A stretch of 64,000 nucleotides of DNA from Chlorops oryzae. Taxonomy: Eukaryota > Arthropoda > Insecta > Diptera > Chloropidae. The translations under genes and the position numbers were made by a program. The stretch covers positions 71,077,152 through 71,141,151 of the forward strand of contig CM035808.1 in the NCBI GenBank assembly GCA_020466095.1, read 5' to 3'. The stretch's first letter is position 1; each line of letters opens with the position of its first letter. Under the pieces are notes generated by a model. The model worked only from the letters and a program-made list of their open reading frames with translations, did not search any database and was not told the origin of the DNA. Shown here in pieces: positions 1 to 10,898 of this stretch.

Positions 1-227
1 AAAGGTCTCTTGGCTTAAAAGACCAAATTTTGTTTAAGATATAGGCTTGAAAATGCAAGAAAAAAGCTTATTTTGCAGACCAGGACGAAATTGTCGATTT
101 AGAAGAATTATGTATATTAATAACTCTTAAACTTGTTATTGTTGTGGGCTTTTTAATTTCATTACTTTTCGAAGGTAAATTTTTACACTGGTAGTAAAAC
201 TTTGTGGAAAGAAAAAGTCGAAAGCTT

Positions 228-1064
228 TTTATACCCGACACACTCTGTGTCGAGGGTATATTGCGTCTGTATGGTTGTATGTAACACCTAGAACCAGACA
301 AGATAGACCGTACAAAATATATATAGAAATGATTAACGCCACCAGGAGAATCGATTTGGACAAGTCCGTCTGTTTGTATACGGTTTTCTTATCGAAGGAT
401 TTGAGCTATCTTGATCAAATTTGGTATGCAAACTCAGAGGCATATGAGTCAGAACAAGGTCGAGAACGGACCCGATCGAAACATTTTTAGGGGTACCTCC
501 AATACAAGGGTATGTTACGAGAATCACAAAAACTGCTCTAAAACCAGAGTTTTTCAAGATATTTTGATGAAACTTGGTTTTTGAAGATATTTATAGGCAA
601 TTTAAATGATTTTCAAAAATTGGAAAAGTGGGCGTGTCTGAAGGGCGTTTTTCGAACACTGTCTCCTACACCCGAAATTCAAATAGGACTTGAAAAGAAA
701 TTGCCTTTGTAGCCATAAAAATCTTCTCCAAAAATTTCTTTGATAGGTCCATTATTAAGAGTACCTCCAGTACTGGGTTCTGTTACAATAATCTCAAAAC
801 TGCCCCAAAATCGAACTTTTTCGAAAAATTTCAATAAAACTTAGAATTTGAGCGGATATTTAAGCCTCCGATTAAAATTCAAAATAATTTGAAAAGTGGG
901 CGCGGCAAAGGTGCGGTTTTCATAACGAAATTTAACAAAAGTCGGCATATGGAGTCCCTTATGACCTTTAACACTTCTTGATATTAAAAATTATTTGAAC
1001 ATGTGTGTCTGTGTCGGGTATTCTATTGTCAGGCTCGCCTGACTGTAACACCCTTACTTGTTTT
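228..1064 (+). repeat. Non-coding dispersed dipteran repeat, copy 1 (most complete)
   Basis: This begins with a terminal hairpin (TTTATACCCGACACA paired with the GGGTATA that follows) and ends with the stem GTCAGGC-TC-GCCTGAC followed by TAACACCCTTACTTGTTTT. It contains the pyrimidine-rich GTCCGTCTG block typical of a repeat class common in flies. No coding potential is visible. Related copies lie at 22515-22892 plus 32819-33303 (one copy, split) and at 37707-37978. I do not know its transposition class; it is probably a non-autonomous DNA element. Confidence 0.75.
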
Positions 1065-1201
1065 AACAATGTTTTTTTTTTGTTTGCAGAATACATGAGC
1101 AATAATATTTGAAAAAACTTTAAATACGTGGGCTGAGAAACTTATACAGAGAAATTATAATTAAAGTTTACCATTCAAGTGAAAATATATAGAAAATAAT
1201 C

Positions 1202-2015
1202 TGTACACGCGGACTGTAGCCCTTGCGAACTCTTCATTAGGAGCCACGATGACTCCTTTTTCTACACGCGGAATTCATCCCTAGCGAACTTTCATTAGGA
1301 GCCACGATTACTACTTTTTTATTTCAATAATGTGAAAGATGGCAGCACTGATCTTTTTCGTTTTTTTTGACGAGTTCCGTTAACTCTAAGCTTCCGCCTC
1401 TTTTTTGTAACAAACTTCACGCGGTGAAGACGTATTTTTTCGTAGTCTATACTTCTCACGTTTGTATATATTATAACTTAGAAAAAAGGTTGAATTTGCC
1501 TATTGTTTTCATTTATTCTATCTCCGAAATATTCGGCATCGTAAAACTTGAATTTTTATTTGCATTCCCGCGATTCTCCAAATAAAGATGAAATTAAAAG
1601 AATCCAACGACTAGAGATTCTTCATTTGGAATTGGACTCAGATAATCGAAGTGAGTATCCACGGAAGTGATCGGCAGGAATTCTATTAATTCCTCGCTTC
1701 TCTCTTTTTCTATTTAATCGTATATATATATATACGACTCGATCGCGGCCCAAACATTGGCTGGTCCTTCGAGCCGGATCTATCGGCTCGACCTAATAAG
1801 CTCATTTCTTCCGTACCTTCCGTGATCGCCCGATCCAGCGTCCGTGTGTTCATCCTATTCGATAAGTGGCCAATCTGCTAAGAAGACTAAAATCAGCAGC
1901 AAGCTCGATCCGATTCAGAAGAAAGCAAGCCGTCGTGGTAACATAAACTAACTTAATCCTGCCCCCTTGTTGGATTGTTAAGGTGCGTACAACTTTTAAA
2001 CATTTTTACTCCCCA
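1202..2015 (+). repeat. LTR of a BEL/Pao-type element (5' copy)
   Basis: Starts TGTACACGCGG and ends TTTTTACTCCCCA, the canonical TG...CA. It matches 11709-12524 with about seven substitutions and two single-base indels, roughly 99 % identity. It contains an AATAAA (near 1582) and a short TA run. The five bases before it (TAATC) do not match those after the 3' copy (AAAAT), so no target-site duplication is visible. It may pair with the distal LTR or come from a separate insertion. Confidence 0.85.
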
Positions 2016-2512
2016 CGTTCACATATCTTGTTCTGTTGGCGGATGCCGACCTCTATATATTTTGTCTCTTGTGTCTCCAATTCCCACTAACTTGGTTGGA
2101 ACACCCTACGTCGATCCTAACCTCAAAATTCCCAACCTTCTCAAAAAAAAACAAGTTGAGTTGTGTCATAGGACACCAGATAAGAACGAAGTTCATTATG
2201 GTATTTATAAATGTTAGTAAATATAATTTGCAGCAAGGTTTTTCGCAAAACTCAATTGTTTTTATTAATCGAAAAATATATGTATACAAGACGGCTGTTT
2301 GTTGTTTTCAACTGTTTTTAACAAGCGAAAATGCGATACAGTATATTCTGCTTAGCTGCATTCAATTATTTTCCAGACAATTTTATGCACTTACGCGAAA
2401 AACGCACCTACCCGAAATTTTTTGCTGTATTTGTGAGTAACATATCAGAATGTCTTTAACAACACTTGAATTCTTAAAAGAACGCCGTCCAAATATTAAT
2501 TTTTATTAACAA
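2016..2512. other. Unassigned spacer after the 5' LTR
   Basis: About 500 bp with no recognisable coding domain. The open frames are short and have no family match I can name. No convincing primer-binding site adjoins the LTR end at 2015, which argues that the sequence next to the LTR is not a normal retrotransposon leader. Confidence 0.4.
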
Positions 2513-3779
2513 ACAAGTAAGAAAGCTAAAGTCGGTCAAGCCCGACTTTGAAATACCCAGCGTCCCGACGTTATGAGCGCACTATGTTTTGCTTCTCCAT
2601 TTATGGGCGTGGCAGTGGGACGGCCACATAAATTATTTCCCTACACCTTTCATTCGCCTTGGTGAACCTATGTTGCGAATTTGAAGCTTCTACGCCTTTT
2701 ACTTCGGAGGTTACGAAAAATCTTCATTTGTGGGCGTGGCAATGGGCGGGCCACATACATTTTTTTCCTACACCTTTCATTCGCCTTGCTGAACCTATGT
2801 TGCGAATTTGAAGCTTCTACGCCTTTTACTTCGCAAGTTACGAAAAATCTTCATTTGTGGGCGTGGCAGTGGGCGGGCCAAATAAAATTTTTTCCTACAC
2901 CTTTCATTCGCCTTGGTGAACCTATGTTGCGAATTTGAAGCTTCTATGCCTTTTACTTCGGAAGTTACGAAAATTCTCCATTTGTGGGCGTGGCAGTGGG
3001 CGGGCTACATACATTTTTGTTCCTACACCTTTCATTTACCTTTGTCAACCTATGTTGCGATTTTGAAGCTTCTACGCCTTTAACCTCGGAAGTTACGAAA
3101 AATCTTCATTTGTGGGCGTGGCAGTGGGCGAGCCACAAATTTTTTCCTACACCTTTCCTTCGCCTTGGTCAACCTATGTTGCGAATTTGAAGCTTCTACG
3201 CTTTTTACTTCGGAAGTTACGAAAAATCTCCATTTGTGGGCGTGGCAGTGGGCGTGGCAGTGGGCGGGCCTCATAAAATTGTTTCCTACACCTTTCATTC
3301 GTCTTGATCAACCTATGTTGCGAATTTGAAGCTTCTACGCCTTTTACTTCACAAGTTACGATAAGCCCTTATTTGTGGGCGTGACTCACGGAGGGCGGCG
3401 TCCATTTTTTTTCCAGGATATGTCCCTTTTCGTAGTTTACCAGTACACCAAATATCAATGGAATGTGTTGAGTGGTTCGCAAGTTACAAGCATTTTACTG
3501 AAAACACATTAAATTCATTTGTGGGCGTGGCAGTGAGCGGATGTCTTCCATTTTTAGTTAGGATTATACTCGGACCCCGATATACCTGTGTGCCACATTT
3601 CGACTTGATTGGTCCAGCCGTTTCGGAGGAGATCCGGACACGGACGGACGGACATGTCTAAATCGAATTTTTGATCCTGATCAAGAATATATATAATATA
3701 TATATGTCTATATCTACCGAGCGTTATTCTGGCTGTTACAAGATACCCTAATATACCCTGCTTACGCTGGGTATAAAAA
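2513..3779 (-). repeat. Non-coding dispersed repeat with an internal tandem array
   Basis: Read on the minus strand it starts with a TTTTTATACCCAGCG/GGGTATATTAGGGTA hairpin, continues through TGTAACAGCC, TTGATCAGGATCA and TAGACATGTCCGTCCG, and ends in ...CTTACTTGT. That order matches the repeat at 228-1064, so both belong to one superfamily. The middle is filled by a ~127 bp tandem array (2604-3390). No protein is encoded. It sits inside the region bounded by the two LTRs and probably inserted there. Confidence 0.7.
2604..3390. repeat. ~127 bp tandem repeat, about six units
   Basis: Units begin with GGGCGTGGCAGTGGGCGGGCC near 2604, 2732, 2859, 2986, 3114, 3238 and 3376, giving spacings of 124-138 bp. 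Each unit continues CCTACACCTTTCATTCGCC and GCGAATTTGAAGCTTCTACG. One unit (near 3238) carries a 12 bp internal duplication of CGTGGCAGTGGG. Copies differ by point changes and small indels, so the array is not brand new. The repeated GGGCGTGGC motif is a hallmark of this fly repeat class. Confidence 0.85.
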
Positions 3780-5290
3780 CAAATAAGAACTTTGACTTAC
3801 TGTCGCTACTTGAACGCATACGCTTATTACAAGTAATCGGACTCACAGGGTTGCATTTAAGTCACACATTTCCTATATTTCTGTCAACCTGTCATCGAAA
3901 TTTCAACTCTGATTTCCTTTCTTCAAATTAGTGAGTTCGTTACTTCCTTTCAATTTACTTTAACAGCGTTGAGCCCTCAAAGTGCTAAGTTAGATAAGCA
4001 GAATATACTGGAACTAAAAAAGCATACGTGTAAAGGGTTTTCCATCACAAATGAGATAGTCTTGAAAATGCGAATTATCATACATAAAGATGTTTTAAAG
4101 TATCGATATTTTTCACACCGATATTACATCCGCAGCCCCCGGAGTACAGACGATGATTTTAAATATGTTTTAATTATGTACGAATTGACGTATACTTCGA
4201 TAGCGCAAAAAAATTATAAGCTACCTAAAATGCCCTTATATATTTGCAACAACCTACTAATCGGAGTTATTCTGAAAACGTTCAGTCTGGCAGCACCACA
4301 TATTGTTTTGTTTTGTTTGAATGCATTTATGGATGTATGTGTCTGTGTAGTTTCTGAATTTAATAATTAATTGTTTTTTCGGGATATCGTCGGAAATAAG
4401 TGTCGCCTAAAAAAGTATAATATCTCGGCCGCATCAGCAAGTCATTTTACGTAAATATATGTATATTTCTTTCTTTTTGCAAAGGTTATTATACCCTTTT
4501 TTGCGAACTTCAATTTAGGTAACGCGGATTTTATAGCGGTTTTTCACTTTTTCTCGACTAGGTCCCCTGTCGCTATCGTTTCATAAAGAACTTCGTTCTA
4601 AAAAGAGAAGGCAAAACCGCGTGCCTGCTAGACTGTGACACACATACTTACACACATACATATAAGGTAAACGAACAAAAAGGAACATAGAAAACGACAG
4701 TAAGCGTTAGTGTACATTGCATGCGGCAACATTTATACTTGTTTACATTGGTCAATTTTAGTCCGTTCTTAAATCATACGACTGTTGATGAGATTCGTTT
4801 GTGTTACGATTAAAGTTACTCTTCGAGGTTATTATAAAAAATAAAACAAACTAAACCATTACTTATTCAATTGAAACTACAACTGAATTAAAAACGAATT
4901 AAATTAAATTCTTATCAAACGGGAATAAAGAAATTTTTGAAAACAAAAAAAAATTATTTTGTCTTCGAGTTCGTGTCTATGAATTTGGACCATAGTCTTT
5001 CTATTTTCGACCCGATCAGGTCGACAATGGATTCATTCACTCTGGCCTCGGACCGCTTAGTTGAATTTGAAGTAGAATTCAACGACTTAAATTCAGTCCA
5101 GCATACAATATTGTTGGTTTTTTGCCGTAGCCACTTTGAAGCCGGGGCTTTAAAGAACGGCAAAATAACCAAACTTAGTGGGTTTCCTTTTCGCGTTCGA
5201 CGGCGCTAACCGGTAGCGCTGCCTGGAGGGACTGCGCGCTGCCCTCTCCACTGTCGAAAAAATCTCTTCGCGTGAACAACTCGCCCACGC
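3780..5290. other. Unassigned region upstream of the BEL gag; possible unpaired LTR/leader
   Basis: No recognised domain. A 90-codon frame at 4937-5209 has no family I recognise. The stretch around 4637-4960 (TGTGACACACAT..., AATAAAACAAAC..., GGGAATAAAG) resembles an LTR 3' portion feeding the A-rich leader that follows, but no second copy occurs downstream of gag-pol. It could be the orphan 5' LTR of the decayed BEL element. Confidence 0.3.
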
Positions 5291-5620
5291 GCCGCAAAAA
5301 AAAATTAAAAACCCAAAATCCAAATTAAAAAGAGAATTCCACATAAAAATATAGCTAGAGTAAGAAAAGAGGAAGAAAACCCAAAACTTTAAAAGTGAAC
5401 TCCATCAAAGAAATATACAAAATTAAAAGTGAACTCCAATAAAGAAAATATATAAAACTTAAAGGTGAATTACAAAACAAAATATAAGTATATAAAATTC
5501 AAAGTGAATTACAACAAAAAAAAAGAAAATTGAATTGAAATAACACAAAACCAAAAATAAAAATAAAAACCAAAAAAAAAAAAAAACAAAAAAAAAAGGG
5601 AGAAGTGGCAACGAATTTAA
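5291..5620 (+). other. A-rich leader of the decayed BEL/Pao element
   Basis: Very A-rich, T-poor sequence with short imperfect repeats (AAAAGTGAACTCCA, AAAGGTGAATTACA, AAAGTGAATTACAA near 5391-5515). It lies directly before the first gag-like codons. A-rich, low-coding leaders are usual upstream of insect BEL gag genes. Confidence 0.45.
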
Positions 5621-5627
5621 TATACCG

Positions 5628-6676
5628 TTGCAAAGTACCATAAAATCAACCGCGTCGCGCAAACCGACATATCAATCGACGTACCCGGCATCCCCCAGGG
5701 TCATCAGCGGAGTATCAGGTACGTCTCCCTCATTTGTTGCCCCTCACCTTGACAAATATATTCGCTGGATGTACAACGCGATGAAATCAAATCAATTTGG
5801 TCGGATGTGAAAAATTCCTACCACAAATGCGTAACGCAATTGAGTGGTCCTGGTGAACAACATCTTGCTAGCCTGACCGTGGTTAAGAGCAAATATAATA
5901 GCGCCTATAAAGCCTACGTACGATGTTTGTCGAATATGAGTGAAATGTCGGCCAATCTTTCTCTTCAAGTTAGGGCACCCGAACCAGAAATGCATGTGTC
6001 AAATATTCGGTTGCCCCCTTGCGATACCGAGGTTTTCAAAGGGGAATATACTAGTTGGCCAACTTATCGGGATATTTTCTCCGCCGTCTATATTCATAAC
6101 TCTCGATTATCCAAAGTTGAGAAGTTGTTTCACCTGCTTCAAAAAACAAGCGGCGAAGCCTTAGAAATTGTAAAAAAGTCTCCATTAACCAATGAAGGTT
6201 TCGAACAGGCGTGGGAAAATCTGAAAGATCGCTATGAGAATAAGCGTATTCTTATCAACAGTCAAATCAAAATCCTTCTTAATCTTCCTGTGGTCAAAGA
6301 AGAGTCCAGAACTCAACTTAAAGAGTTACATCGATTAATCAATAATTGTCTGTCCGCTCTCTGTCAATATCAGTTAGACGTCAGTGGTTGGGATCCTCTT
6401 CTCGTTTTCTTGTGCTCGTCTAAATTGCCCGATATCTCTCTGGCTCTGTGGGAACAGTCGTTCGATGAAAAATCAGTACTACCCAGTTGGAGCGATATGG
6501 ATCATTTTCTTACCCAAAGATTCAGAGCTTTGGAATCCTACTCGGATATTCGAGGGAACTCTACATCTTCACAGAAGGATACGTCTTCATCAAATAAACC
6601 AAAAGGCAAGCAATCCTTTCAAACCAACGTCTCTACATCACCAAATCAATGTAAACTGTGCACAGAATCGCATTAG
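5628..6676 (+). pseudogene. BEL/Pao gag region (DUF1759-like), broken
   Basis: The gag part of an LTR retrotransposon, which would form the particle core. The N-terminal ~60 codons (5628-5810) and the rest (5807 on) lie in different frames, so there is a frameshift near 5800. The second part reads like DUF1759: LPPCDTEVFKGEYTSWPTYR, then FHLLQKTSGEALEIV, then a spacer ending in a first knuckle cysteine pair (CKLCTESH). A TAG at 6674-6676 interrupts the knuckle in frame, and coding sense resumes directly after it in the same frame. No host gene resembles this. Confidence in BEL gag is high; the exact start is unknown. Confidence 0.85.
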
Positions 6677-7756
6677 ATTCGAAATTGTCCTAAATTTCTT
6701 CCGATGAATCATAATGAAAAGGCCTCAACTGTCAAAAGGTTACGGCTTTGTACCAATTGCTTAGCATCTTCACATATTTTCGAAGATTGCAAAAGTACTC
6801 GCACTTGTCTCAAATGCAACCGAAAGCATCACACTCTCTTGCAAAGAGAGGATTTGAACACGTCTACTGCGAATCATTCAAATTCACCCCCGAAGCAAAC
6901 ATCTTCGCCCGCGGTTTCTTCGTTGCCAATTCCATCTGCTCCCTTTAATTCTTCGCCACTTGAGATTTCTACTCATGTACAGTCCACTCCTCCTCCTTCA
7001 CAAAATCCTCTGCTTACATCAATTCAATCTACGTGTAATAGCAACCAATTGACGCACATTCAATCTTGCTTTCATCTTAAACCAAAAAATGTTCTCTTGG
7101 GCACAGCTTTAGAGCAAATTCTCCACAATGGAACAGCTTATACCGCTCGTGCGTTGATTGATCCAGGTTTAGAGGTCACTCTGATCTCTTAACGATTCCA
7201 AAAATTACTTCGTCTCGCTGCAAAGCCTATCCAGGCTCAAATTTCCGGCATCAACGGAGTTGTCTCAGCCCATAGTCATAAGGCGTGCAATATTGTGTTC
7301 GGTACAGCTCTCGACTCCAATATTAAAATCGATGCGATAGCGATGGTAGTTTCGGCGTCGACATCTCATTTACCCAGCTTTTCATTCTCTACCGAGATAC
7401 AGCAACAACTTAAACATTTGCCGTTAGCTGATCCTAATTTGCACACCACAGAAGGCATCGACATATTAATTGGCGGTGATGTTGATCCTTCCATTCTACT
7501 AAGCGGAATGAGGAAAAACGTGGCTGGAACGTTATTAGCTCAGGAAACTATTTTCGGGTGGATCATAACGGGCCCTATCTCAAATCCATCACATGTGAAA
7601 CCAAATATATTTCTGTCTCATTTTATGGAATTAACACTTGATCAACAAATAGCAAAATTTTGGGAAGTCGAGCAAATTCCTCAAACCGATATTTCAAGCG
7701 AAATAAACATAGGCGAATCTCGAAAAAGGGCCCTGAATCAATTCATTCGCAACTAA
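6677..7756 (+). pseudogene. BEL/Pao zinc knuckles and aspartic-protease-like domain, broken
   Basis: Same frame as the preceding gag. It carries the BEL knuckle series (RLCTNCLASSH, then CKSTRTCLKCNRKHHTLL), a Ser/Pro-rich linker with TE-typical wording, and a DUF1758/A17-like segment around ALIDPGLEVTLIS. A TAA at 7190-7192 follows that motif immediately, and a second TAA lies at 7754-7756. The later part contains IDILIGGDVDPSILLSG and ETIFGWIITGPIS, the usual end of this domain. The expected D-S/T-G is replaced by D-P-G. Confidence 0.85.
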
Positions 7757-8713
7757 CTTCGACTTATTAAAAAGCCTCAACTTAAAGCAGAATACGATGA
7801 AGTCCTAGCAGAATATCTCACCTTAGGCCACGCGAAACCAGTTTCACCACCCCCAACAAACGAACGAATTAATCACTATTATCTGCCGCATCACGCAGTC
7901 ATCAAAGAAGAAAGCTTAACCACTCGCCTCCGCGTTGTCTTCAATGCTTCCTTCCCCTCAATGAACGGACTCAGTCTTAATGACACTCTCCACGTAGGCC
8001 CCTCACTCCAAACGGATCTCGTCTTCCTCACTATCAGGTGGCGTCTCTTTAAATTCGTTTTTAATGCCAATATCACGAAAATGTATCGGCAGATCCTGGT
8101 GGACCCAAAACATACCTCTTTCCAACGCATCCTCTTCCGACATTCGCCCGTCGATCCCATAAGAGATCTCGAGTTACGAACCGTTACTTTTGGCGTCAAC
8201 TGCGCCCCTTATTTAGCCATAAGGACTCTCTTCCAATTATCTTCGGATGTCGAACACTTTCTACCGTTAGCACCTTCAATTTTAAAAAATCACATGTATG
8301 TCGATGACGTGTTAGCCGGAGGCCATGACTTAGACACCACAATTCAATCACGAATTCAGTTAACGAACGCACTCGACAGTGCTGGGTTTTCTTTGCGTAA
8401 ATGGACGTCTAATTCTGCTTCTGTTTTGTCAAATATTCCTCAAGAACAGCTTTTAGATCAAAGGTTTCTTGTATTAGAAGAAGCAAGTTACACCAAGGCC
8501 TTGGGAATCCGATGGAATGCTGTGTCTGATGAATTTTTCTTTAAAGTAAAATCCACCGTGGACAAGGCCTCCTATACCAAGCGGGAAGTTCTGTCGGCAA
8601 TACCGAGGTTATTTGACCCCGCCGGATGGCTAGCTCCAGTGATTGTGGCTGCCAAAATGCTTATGCAACAAATATGGCTGTGTGAACTCGATTGGGACGA
8701 CTGCATACTCTAA
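7757..8713 (+). pseudogene. BEL/Pao reverse transcriptase, broken
   Basis: Continues in the same frame after the stop at 7754. Visible RT landmarks are YYLPHHAVIKEE, LRVVFNASFPSMNG (usual finger motif), MYRQILVDPKHTSFQRILF, TFGVNCAPYLAIRTL and the catalytic box HMYVDDVLAGGHD at about 8294-8332. Downstream LRKWTSNSASVL and RLFDPAGWLAPV are typical of the BEL connection region. The frame closes at 8711-8713; the RNase H reading frame begins at about 8692 in another register, so an indel lies between. Confidence 0.9.
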
Positions 8714-9597
8714 ATGCCTCTTTCAAGCTCTTTTTGAAAAATCTTTATTATATTGAATCAATCAAAATTCCGAGATGGACGCACTATGCACCTGGCCATT
8801 GCCATCAACTTCATGCCTTTTGCGATGCATCGGAAAAGGCGTATGCCGCTTGTATCTATTTACGGTGTTTAACAGACCTTAATGAAATCTTAACATTTCT
8901 AATCTTTTCAAAAACAAGAGTAGCACCTATAAAAAGCATATCTCTACCCCGTCTTAAACTTTGTGGAGCTCTGTTACTTTCCGAAATGATTGATGCGATT
9001 CGTCGTGAAAGCCAAATTGATGTGTCTGATATCTTTTGTTGGACAGATTCCACAATTGTACTGACATGGCTTAGGAAACCTCCTTGCACTTGGTCATCGT
9101 TTTTCGCAAATTGGGTCTTGAAAATTCTGGAACGATCGAACACTTCTGACTGGAGACATGTAAGATCCGAGGACAACCCTGCTGACTTAGCAAGCCGCGG
9201 ATGCTCACCACAAGATCTAGCCGCATCAACGCTATGGTGGCATGGTCCTAGCTGGCTCAATGAGTCCAAATCCACGTGGGATTCCAAAAATCCTTCCGCA
9301 TTTTCAACCAAGCTGGAGCAACGACCCGTGAAAACTAATTTTTCGTCGATGGAAGCACATGAAGATATACTACAACGATTCTCCTGTTTTTCTCGCGCGC
9401 TCCGAGTGTTGTCGTACTGCTTCCGATTCATTAATCGTACTAAAAGGCAGCATAAACAAGTAACGCTTAACTTCAGTACAGATATTCAAGCAAAGGAAAT
9501 TACATGCGTTAAACAACGTCTAATCCACCTGGCTCAAAGCACTTATTACGCGAACGATATTGCTTTCTTACAAACTAAAGGTTATCTACCTCCTTAA
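8692..9597 (+). pseudogene. BEL/Pao RNase H region, frame-shifted relative to RT
   Basis: Encodes LHAFCDASEKAYAACIYL (first RNase H acidic motif), LPRLKLCGALLLSEMI, and CWTDSTIVLTWLRKPP (next acidic motif), then SEDNPADLASRGCSP and WWHGPSWL, all classic BEL RNase H wording. The 301-codon frame ends in TAA at 9595-9597 and resumes in the same register afterwards, so this is one more in-frame stop. RNase H would degrade the RNA strand during reverse transcription. Confidence 0.88.
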
Positions 9598-10400
9598 AGC
9601 AATTTGCTTCCTCTTAACCCTTATCTAGACCCAAACTCTATACTTCGAGTCAATGCTCGCCTTATCTCTTCTAAATCCTTAAGCTTTAACGAGTCTCATC
9701 CTATCATCCTCCCATACAGCTGCCGTTTGACAAAACTTATAGTAGAATTCATCCACAAAATCTCCCATCATAGAGGAAACGCCTTAATGCTGAGACTACT
9801 ACGGTGTGAATTCTGGATCCCTACCGTCCGAAATCTCATTAAATGGACTATCAACCGTTGTCACAAATGCTTGCTCGACAGAAAGAAACAACAAACTCAG
9901 CTTATGGCCGCATTACCAGCTGAAGAAGTACATTTTCACGACCTTTCACTATTACGGGCGTCGACTTCGCTGGACCATTCGATATAAAATCATACAGCGG
10001 GCGTGGGCATAGGTTATCTAAAGGCTATGTGGGCATTTTCGTTTGCTTCAGCACCAAAGCTATCCATCTGGATGCTACCTCCGATCTCAGCACTGAAACC
10101 TTCTTGGCGGCATTCGCTCGGTTCACAGCCCGCCGGGGCTGTCCGTCTCAAATCTTCTCAGATAAAGGAAAAAACTTCGTCGGAGCAGAAAAAGCTTTAC
10201 GCAAGGAATTTTAAAGTTTCATTCGATCCTCTCAAAGCGCAACTATCAACCAATATGCACATTATACCATATCCTGGAATTTTATTCCTGCTGGAGCTCC
10301 TCACATGGGCGGCTTGTGGGAGGCCGGTGTTAAAAGCTTTAAATACATTTACAAAAATCCTCTGGACTTCTGAAATACTCATTTGAAGAATTTCAATTTT
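9598..10400 (+). pseudogene. BEL/Pao integrase, multiply frame-shifted
   Basis: Starts with the HHCC zinc-binding part (FIHKISHHRGNALML, then CHKCLLDRKKQQ). The frame then changes near 9940-9990, close to the first catalytic Asp. The next frame gives FVCFSTKAIHLDATSDLST, FTARRGCPSQIFSDKGKNF (second Asp present, with K where family members usually have N) and closes at 10214. A third frame is needed from about 10215 to 10380, where only short family-like pieces are readable. At least three shifts occur within 450 bp. Confidence 0.8.
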
Positions 10401-10855
10401 TAATCGCCAAAATCGAGGCTTGCCTTAACTCTAGACCGTTGAGTCCCCAATCTGCAGATCCGACGGATCTTGCGGCCCTTACTCCTGGTCACTTTCTAAT
10501 TGGTGGCCCTCTACTTTCTCCACTAGATCCTCCTATTCACGAAAAACCAATGCCAGTCATCAATCGTTGGCGTCGTGTTCAAGCAATGAACACCTTTCTA
10601 TGTGAGCGTTGGAAGCATGAATACTTGACCGAGCTTCACAAACGATATCAATGGAAATTTCCGAAAGAAAATCTTAAGGTCGGCGATTTTGTGGTTATTC
10701 GACAAGAAAATTTACCTAGCACGGAATGGAGACTAGGGCGTATAACAAAGACATATGTAGGGGTCGATGCAAGGGTTAGGGTAGCCGACATCCGTACCAG
10801 CAGAGGAGTTTATACTCGTCCCATCTCTAAACTTATCTTATTACCAACCTGTTAA
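10401..10855 (+). pseudogene. BEL/Pao C-terminal domain (DUF5641)
   Basis: The open part reads NSRPLSPQSADP, ALTPGHFLIGGPL, INRWRRVQAMNTFLCERWKHEY, VGDFVVIRQENLPSTEWRLG and RVADIRTSRGVYTRPISKL, the DUF5641 end of BEL polyproteins. It stops at 10853-10855. Only 43 bp separate this stop from the next ORF, and no LTR follows directly, which is unusual for the end of a BEL pol gene. Confidence 0.88.
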
Positions 10856-10898
10856 ATAACTCTTTCGTTAATTCATTAATTTCTACAATAACAGATCA

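Noticed and set aside
228..1064. Helitron 3' end (hairpin GTCAGGC-TC-GCCTGAC)
   Set aside because: No CTRR terminus follows within the expected distance and no TC start was found; the hairpin alone is not enough.
2681..3298. Frames encoding repeated HLWAWQW / FFPTPFIRLG
   Set aside because: Translation of the ~127 bp tandem array; no start context or conserved family.
2604..3390. CRISPR-like array
   Set aside because: Units are contiguous tandem copies without unique spacers, in a eukaryotic transposon setting.
3969..4370. 133-codon plus-strand frame
   Set aside because: No recognisable domain, AT-biased composition and no supporting context; probably non-coding.
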